NCBI GenBank assembly: GCA_030762895.1
Contig: CM061063.1
Span: 71,421,836-71,485,835 of the forward strand
Direction: 5' to 3'
Length of the DNA: 64,000 nt
From: Sophora flavescens
Taxonomy: Eukaryota > Streptophyta > Magnoliopsida > Fabales > Fabaceae
In this document: positions 58,823 to 64,000 of the stretch, piece after piece
Layout of the letters: each line of letters begins with the position of its first letter
Position numbering within the stretch: the stretch's first letter is position 1
Program-made: the position numbers and the translations under genes
The notes under the pieces: generated by a model
Database searches by the model: none
What the model was told of the DNA's origin: nothing
The model's input: only the letters and a program-made list of their open reading frames with translations

Positions 58823-61800
58823 ATGAGTTCCAAAGAGAGTTGCAGAAGCGAACTTCGCATTGCTTTTCGTCAACTAAGCGATCGATGTCTCTACTCTGCC
58901 TCCAAATGGTACTCAAAAACTTAAACCCTAAAAACGAAGATTGCAATGAGATTCAGGGGTTTTGAATCGAAACTAAAAAATGTTTCAATTTTGAAGTTCG
59001 CTTTTGTTTATATATGCAATTTCTGCAAATGGGTCATCCTTTGACTGTGAAAATGTGTTTGCAGGGCTGCAGAACAGTTAGTGGGTATTGAGCAAGACCC
59101 AGCAAAGTTCACTCCTTCTAACACCAGATTCCAGCGCGGGAGTTCCAGCATTCGCCGGAAATATCGCACCCATGAGATGGCGACAACTCCCATTGCGGGT
59201 GTTTCTTATGTTGCCACACCTGTAATGGAGGAGGACGAAATCGTAGATGATGATTTTTACCTTCTAGCCAAGTCTTATTTCGATTGCCGTGAGTACAAGA
59301 GAGCCGCTCACGTTCTTCGTGATCAAACAGGGAGGAAATCAGTGTTCTTGAGATGTTATGCTCTTTATCTGGTCAGTTATGTTCCCTAATCTAGATTTTA
59401 TTTTCATATTGTATGATATCAGTGGGATTTTATGTGTTCTAGCGTGGTAGTGCAACATGAGGTCTTGATTTTGATGCATTCTAATTTCACGTAGAACACT
59501 GGAGATTTTGATTGTGTGATTCATCTTGGTTTGCCAATGCGGCTAATGAGTGATGACTGATGATAGAAACATGACATTCTACATGTCTTTTAGTTCACTC
59601 TCTATTTCCGTTGGAAGACATTTGTCCATTGTCCTCTAAATAGATTGCAATTAATTGGTGGCAGCTGTGAACCTGGGAGGTTCCAGCATAATTATTATAC
59701 TGACTTATTAGATTCTCTATTGAAGGAAGTAGGTCCAGCAATTGATTCTTGTACCCTCTCTTTCTTTCGAGGTTGGGGTGTGTTGTAAAGATCTCTGAAC
59801 ATATTGCAACACCGAGGGCCGTCTATGTTGTCTTTTATTTTGTTTGACTCGGGTTCAGAGGTACATCGAGCAAAGCCCACTAGCTGACTGACAAGTTATC
59901 TCTGGATGGTTTCCTCCTTTTGTGTTTGATATGTGTCTTTAAACAATATCAGTCTGTAGCATCAATTTGAATATTTGCTGCAACTTGCTATATTAGCTAT
60001 GGTGAGTTCAAATTTGGGGAAGGACATGCCTATAATCAAAATTCTAATTCTAGCTGTCTTTGGTTGATGACCTTTTAAATTTGACGATTGGAGTGAGAGA
60101 GTAATTTGTGCATGTAATAACTGGTTAGAGATAAAATGTGCTCACACTTAGTGTCACAACCCAATTAAAGTTAAAACCCTGCAATTGGTATCAAATTTGG
60201 TGGTTTTAACAAATTTATCTGAAAAACATATTGATCTCAATAATAACATAAGTGTATGTAATATGATCACTGGAGCTGAAGATTAATTTGGATGTATGAT
60301 TCATGTAGACAAATGTGCTTCCAACAAACGTGCTTGCACCAAAGTACCAAGCGTGTTTTTCATGAATAGAACTCTGAAAGAAACTATCACTGTATTAAGC
60401 ATTTAGCAATTACCCTTGTGCATGAATAAGAACTCAATAATTTTATGGCAAAAGCAAAACTAAAAGTTAAAAAAGAGTGATAGCTTAAATGTATACCTGC
60501 AAGTTAAAGCATGAGCAATGTTATCGATGGCGGAACATAGCGGAAGGCTAAAAATCCGCCATTTCAAGCCGCCATAAAACGCCATGGCCGCCATGGCGCC
60601 GCCATCCTTCACAAATTGGCCATAGCAGTTGGGCAAAAATCCGCCACCGCAATCCGCCATGGCACCGCCATGGCCGCTATTTGATAACACTGCGCATGAG
60701 GCATCTTTTACTCTATATTTGAACCCATGTTGTTTGGAGCTGAAAAACATTAATGTTATTTCCTTGCATATGGTCAAATCCAATACCAAAATCAGTAATC
60801 TGAGCTTGTTACTTATATATGTCATACAATGTGCTTTCCGTTTTTCTCAACCAACTTCAGGTCTTCCTTTAAGACACCGTCACCTGTACCCTTTTCTAAG
60901 AAATTTTCTTGCCACTTTGTGTGTGTCTGGGTTCCTTTCCTAACATGAACAACTCGTGTCTTGGTGTTGTATATTTATCTTCTTTTAAATTCATGTACGT
61001 AATATCAATTTGTAAGAATTGTAAATATTTTGGAATTTCACATCATGTCTATAACTTCTTTTTCCATACTTTGTGCTTTGTACAGGCAGGAGAAAAGCGA
61101 AAAGAGGAAGAGATGATAGAGCTCGAGGGGCCTCTGGGTAAGAGTGATGCTGTGAATCGTGAATTGGTTTCTTTGGAGAGGGAGCTGTCAACACTTCGCA
61201 AGAATGGCACGATTGATCCTTTTGGTTTGTTCTTATATGGTCTTGTGCTCAAACAGAAAGGCAATGAGAATCTGGCACGTACAGTTCTTGTGGAATCTGT
61301 GAATAGCTACCCTTGGAACTGGAATGCTTGGACTGAACTACAATCCTTGTGCACTACTATTGATATCTTGAATGGTCTTAATCTCAGTAGCCATTGGATG
61401 AAGGATTTCTTCCTTGCTAGTGCTTATCATGAACTAAGGATGCATAATGATTCTTTGTCAAAATATGAATATCTACTAGGAACCTTTGGTTATAGTAATT
61501 ACATACCGGCTCAAATTGCAAAAGCCCAGTACAGTTTGAGAGAATTTGATCAAGTTGAAGCAATATTTGAAGAACTGTTGAGGAATGATCCTTACAGAGT
61601 GGAAGACATGGATATGTACTCCAATGTGCTTTATGCCAAGGAGTGCTTCTCAGCTCTGAGTTACCTTGCCCATAGAGTATTCATGACTGATAAATATAGA
61701 CCGGAATCTTGTTGTATCATTGGGAATTATTACAGTTTAAAAGGGCAACATGTAAAATCAGTTACATATTTTAGGAGAGCCCTTAAATTGAACAAAAATT

Positions 61801-62508
61801 ATTTGTCTGCTTGGACACTTATGGGTCATGAGTTTGTTGAAATGAAAAACACTCCTGCTGCAGTGGATGCATATCGTCGGGCAGTAGATATAGACCCATG
61901 TGATTATCGTGCATGGTATGGACTGGGACAAGCTTATGAGATGATGGGCATGCCTTTCTATGCTCTTTATTACTTCCAAAAATCCGTGTTCTTGCAGCCA
62001 AATGATTCTCGGTTGTGGATTGCAATGGCTCATTGTTATGAAACGGAACAGCTTCACATGCTTGATGAGGCCATAAAGTGTTACAGAAGGGCAGCAAATT
62101 GTAATGACAGGGAAGCAATTGCTCTGCACCAGCTAGCAAAGCTGCACTCTGAATTGGGACGCCTTGAAGAGGCAGCATTTTACTACAAGAAGGATTTAGA
62201 GAGGATGGAATCTGAAGAGAGGGAAGGACCTAGCATGGTTGAAGCTTTGCTCTATCTTGCAAGATATTACAAATCGCATAACAAATTTGAAGAAGCAGAG
62301 GTTTATTGTACGCGTCTTTTGGATTATACTGGCCCGGTAAGTTTAAAATGTTAAACAAGATTTTCAGTTTGAAACTAGTTGTCTTACCTAATCATCTAAT
62401 GATTTAAATGTCTTACAGGAGAGAGAAACAGCCAAGAGTTTACTTAGAGGGATGAGATCAACACAATCTAGTTTACCTTCAATGGATGTTGAGCACTTCA
62501 CTCCCTAA
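58823..62508 (+). CDS. APC8: Anaphase-promoting complex subunit 8 (CDC23)
   Basis: Four coding exons: 58823-58908, 59065-59371, 61086-62336, 62419-62508; all introns are GT/AG and the joined frame gives 577 residues, close to the known plant APC8 length. The N-terminal APC8 domain (SELRIAFRQLSDRCLYSASK to YFDCREYKRAAHVLRDQ) spans about residues 9-125. A TPR superhelix follows, clearest from about residue 337 (ESCCIIGNYYSLKGQHVKSV; AWYGLGQAYEMMGMPFYALY; LHQLAKLHSELGRLEEAAFY). In the complex, APC8 is a TPR scaffold of the arm that receives coactivators; the complex ubiquitinates cyclins and securin in the nucleus. The start at 58823 is the first ATG in frame after the GC-rich leader. A reading that extends exon 3 upstream into the intron (ATG at 60909) was rejected. 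The gene appears intact. Confidence 0.96.
60508..60700. mobile_element. hAT-type MITE in the second coding intron of APC8
   Basis: The element is 60516-60692 (177 bp), with inverted ends CAATGTTATCGATGGCGG and CCGCTATTTGATAACACTG, and an 8-bp target duplication with one mismatch (AGCATGAG 60508-60515, CGCATGAG 60693-60700). Size of duplication and CA..TG ends fit hAT. The body is a GC-rich series of CCGCCATGG-like palindromes, unlike the AT-rich intron around it. Confidence 0.8.
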
Positions 62509-63056
62509 TTTCTCTTTGATGAAACATACATCTATGCTGCATTTTTCAATTTTGGTATAGACACAATGGAAAACATGTAAATGCTAAGAATTTTGCATTG
62601 TTGTACTTGAATGCTGCACAATGCACTGGTGTTTTCATGTTAGCCTAAACATGCTGACAAGTATCACTACAGATTTGAAGTCCAAAGTGGGATCTGGTTT
62701 CCTACCACTTGAGTCTGAAGAAAAGCTTTTCTTATCTTGTCTATGATTTGGTGTCCGATCTTGAGATTTTACCTTGATTGCAAAGAACAGAAGCGTCTAT
62801 AACATCAACATGTCAAAGATTTCTCTCTCTCTCTCTCTCTTTTTTTTGTTGTTAAGATTTTTAGTTATTTATTATATATATGTAAGGGTGTTGGTTCTGG
62901 CTAGATGGGCCTGCAGCGGACTGGCTGGACTGAGTTATTTGGGCCAGCTTGTTGGTCTGCTTCTTTTTTTATTCTTATAATCAACTCTAAAATTAATTTC
63001 AAATAATTTGTTTGATTAATTTATATTGGAAGACTTGTATGGAAAGATTTCAAGTT

Positions 63057-63104
63057 AGATGTTATTTATAATTTTTATTTTAGACGAAAGATGTTATTTA
63101 TAAT
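63057..63104. other. Short insertion between perfect 16-bp direct repeats
   Basis: AGATGTTATTTATAAT at 63057-63072 and 63089-63104 flank TTTTATTTTAGACGAA. Confidence 0.55.
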
Positions 63105-63151
63105 GAATAATGAATAATGTATTTTAAAATTGTATTTTAGTAAACTCAAAA

Positions 63152-63199
63152 TAAGCGAAACTTAATAGTATTTTTTTTTTGTAAGCGCAACTTAATAGT
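63152..63199. other. Short poly(T) insertion between 18-bp direct repeats
   Basis: TAAGCGAAACTTAATAGT (63152-63169) and TAAGCGCAACTTAATAGT (63182-63199) flank A, ten T, G. Confidence 0.6.
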
Positions 63200-63322
63200 G
63201 TTAATATTTCATTTTCAAACAAGGGTTGCAATTTTGAAAGGTTGGTAGCCTGTAGCTTTTTTCTAGTATGTTGAAAATGAAAGTTACCTGTTGTTTAGAT
63301 TTAAGTAGTGTCTTAACCAGTT

Positions 63323-63375
63323 AACCTTACCTTTGTCTTTGTGTAAAAAAAAAAAAAAAAACCTTACCGTTGTCT
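63323..63375. other. Short poly(A) insertion between 16-bp direct repeats
   Basis: AACCTTACCTTTGTCT (63323-63338) and AACCTTACCGTTGTCT (63360-63375) flank TTGTGT and a run of A. Confidence 0.6.
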
Positions 63376-63889
63376 CATTTGAATCCACCTGGTTGTCTCT
63401 TATTCTACTCTGCCAAATGTCATTTGAAGCCATCTGTTGCTTCTACACAATAGAACGTGAGCTGTGGACATGAAGAATGGAACAAAGCAGTTATTATATG
63501 AACATTTTTCAATTTTTGTACAATAAATTTTGGTGCCAACATTATGGGAATATCAAATACTCGACCTTGAAAGTGGGAATAAAAAAAGATGTTGGAACAT
63601 TATTTTCCTTGAAATAATTAATTTCTAGGAATATATTTTAGATTAAAATAGTATGCATTGTCAGTATAATTTTAGACCGGTATTTTTATTTTTTTCAAAA
63701 ATTAAATTTTTATTCACTATTGATTAGTTTACGTATATATTTTTACCTTTTTGTTTTTGAAAAATACCTTTGATGCAGATAAAAAAGTATTTTTTACCAT
63801 GTTTGTCAAATATGTGTGTATTGGTTATCTAATATTTTTTAAAATCATTTGGATCCGTTATGTGACTAATCTCCGTTTGGGTGTTTAGT

Positions 63890-64000
63890 TATAGTTAAGG
63901 TTCTTTGTCCCTCCCCAAAGATGTGTTCTGTGGGATTGGAACTCAGGTCCTCCCTCCACAAGTTCAGCCTGTGCAACCAATTGAGCCACATCCATCGAGT
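63890..64000 (-). mobile_element. tRNA-derived SINE, head region, cut by the window end
   Basis: On the minus strand: GGATGTGGCTCAATTGGTTG has an A box (TGGCTCAATTGG, 63977-63988), and GAGTTCCAATCCC (63932-63944) a B box, about 45 bases apart. This is the internal pol III promoter layout of tRNA-derived SINEs. The body would extend to lower coordinates; its 3' end was not determined. A true tRNA is excluded: no cloverleaf with a proper acceptor stem is seen. Confidence 0.65.

Larger units (their letters stand above)
62509..63880. other. Region downstream of APC8
   Basis: The first few hundred bases are the likely 3' untranslated region; no clear polyadenylation signal was assigned. Then a (CT)n run at about 62819-62842 and three short insertion scars. 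No further gene is seen. Confidence 0.5.

Noticed and set aside
60909..61085. Upstream extension of APC8 exon 3 to an ATG at 60909
   Set aside because: CDC23 homology starts after the acceptor at 61084-61085, and exon 2 joins there in phase; the extension is intron translation.
61758..62178. Long minus-strand frames opposite APC8 exon 3
   Set aside because: Shadow frames of a well-supported coding exon with no motif of their own.
63932..63988. A tRNA gene
   Set aside because: A and B boxes are present but acceptor and other stems are not; a SINE head explains it better.

Overview
This is a plant nuclear window, most likely a dicot and probably a legume. The reasons are spliced genes with GT/AG introns, a plant anaphase-promoting-complex subunit, a plant organic-cation transporter, and a dense nest of plant transposons (Ty1/copia, Ty3/gypsy LTR, L1-type LINE, CACTA, Mutator, hAT, SINE, MITE) in AT-rich DNA. 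The genus cannot be fixed from the sequence alone. No bacterial, organellar or CRISPR features are present.

Layout. 1-2461: AT-rich degenerate repeats. 2462-8673: a CACTA transposon with 3-bp target duplications and a decayed TNP2-type transposase. 8674-17029: more of the same repeats, most of it in a 3.94-kb direct tandem duplication (9187-13128 and 13129-17029), each copy carrying a SINE-like unit and long (TA)n tracts. 17030-20775: an LTR-like piece of a gypsy-type element on the minus strand. 20930-21660: a ~92-bp tandem repeat. 22882-24163: a Mutator-like element with 9-bp target duplications. 24300-49872: one 5'-truncated L1-type LINE, split into three pieces by two copia elements. The first copia (minus strand, core 37406-42241) has had its 3' end plus adjoining LINE sequence tandemly triplicated, and the middle copy is interrupted by a second CACTA element (28421-36816). 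The second copia (43199-49611, plus strand) has nearly identical 410-bp LTRs and a perfect 5-bp target duplication.

Genic end. 51347-52911 is a single-exon OCT3-type organic cation/carnitine transporter gene whose frame is broken by what looks like one missing T in a T run. 54250-55346 is a cluster of three related MITE copies; 55796-56597 is a small non-autonomous CACTA related to the first one. 58823-62508 is an intact four-exon APC8/CDC23 gene (577 aa), with a 177-bp hAT-type MITE in its second coding intron. The window ends in a tRNA-like SINE head on the minus strand.

How it fits together. The only host genes are APC8 (cell-cycle ubiquitin ligase scaffold) and the transporter; they are unrelated in function. 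The rest records a sequence of insertions that can be ordered by nesting: LINE, then copia-1, then triplication of the copia/LINE junction, then CACTA-2; copia-2 entered the LINE independently and recently. The least expected signal is a recurring scar: at nine independent places a spacer of 8-21 bp, essentially a poly(A) or poly(T) run with a few extra bases, sits between direct repeats of 11-20 bp, as expected for retro-insertions truncated almost to nothing.
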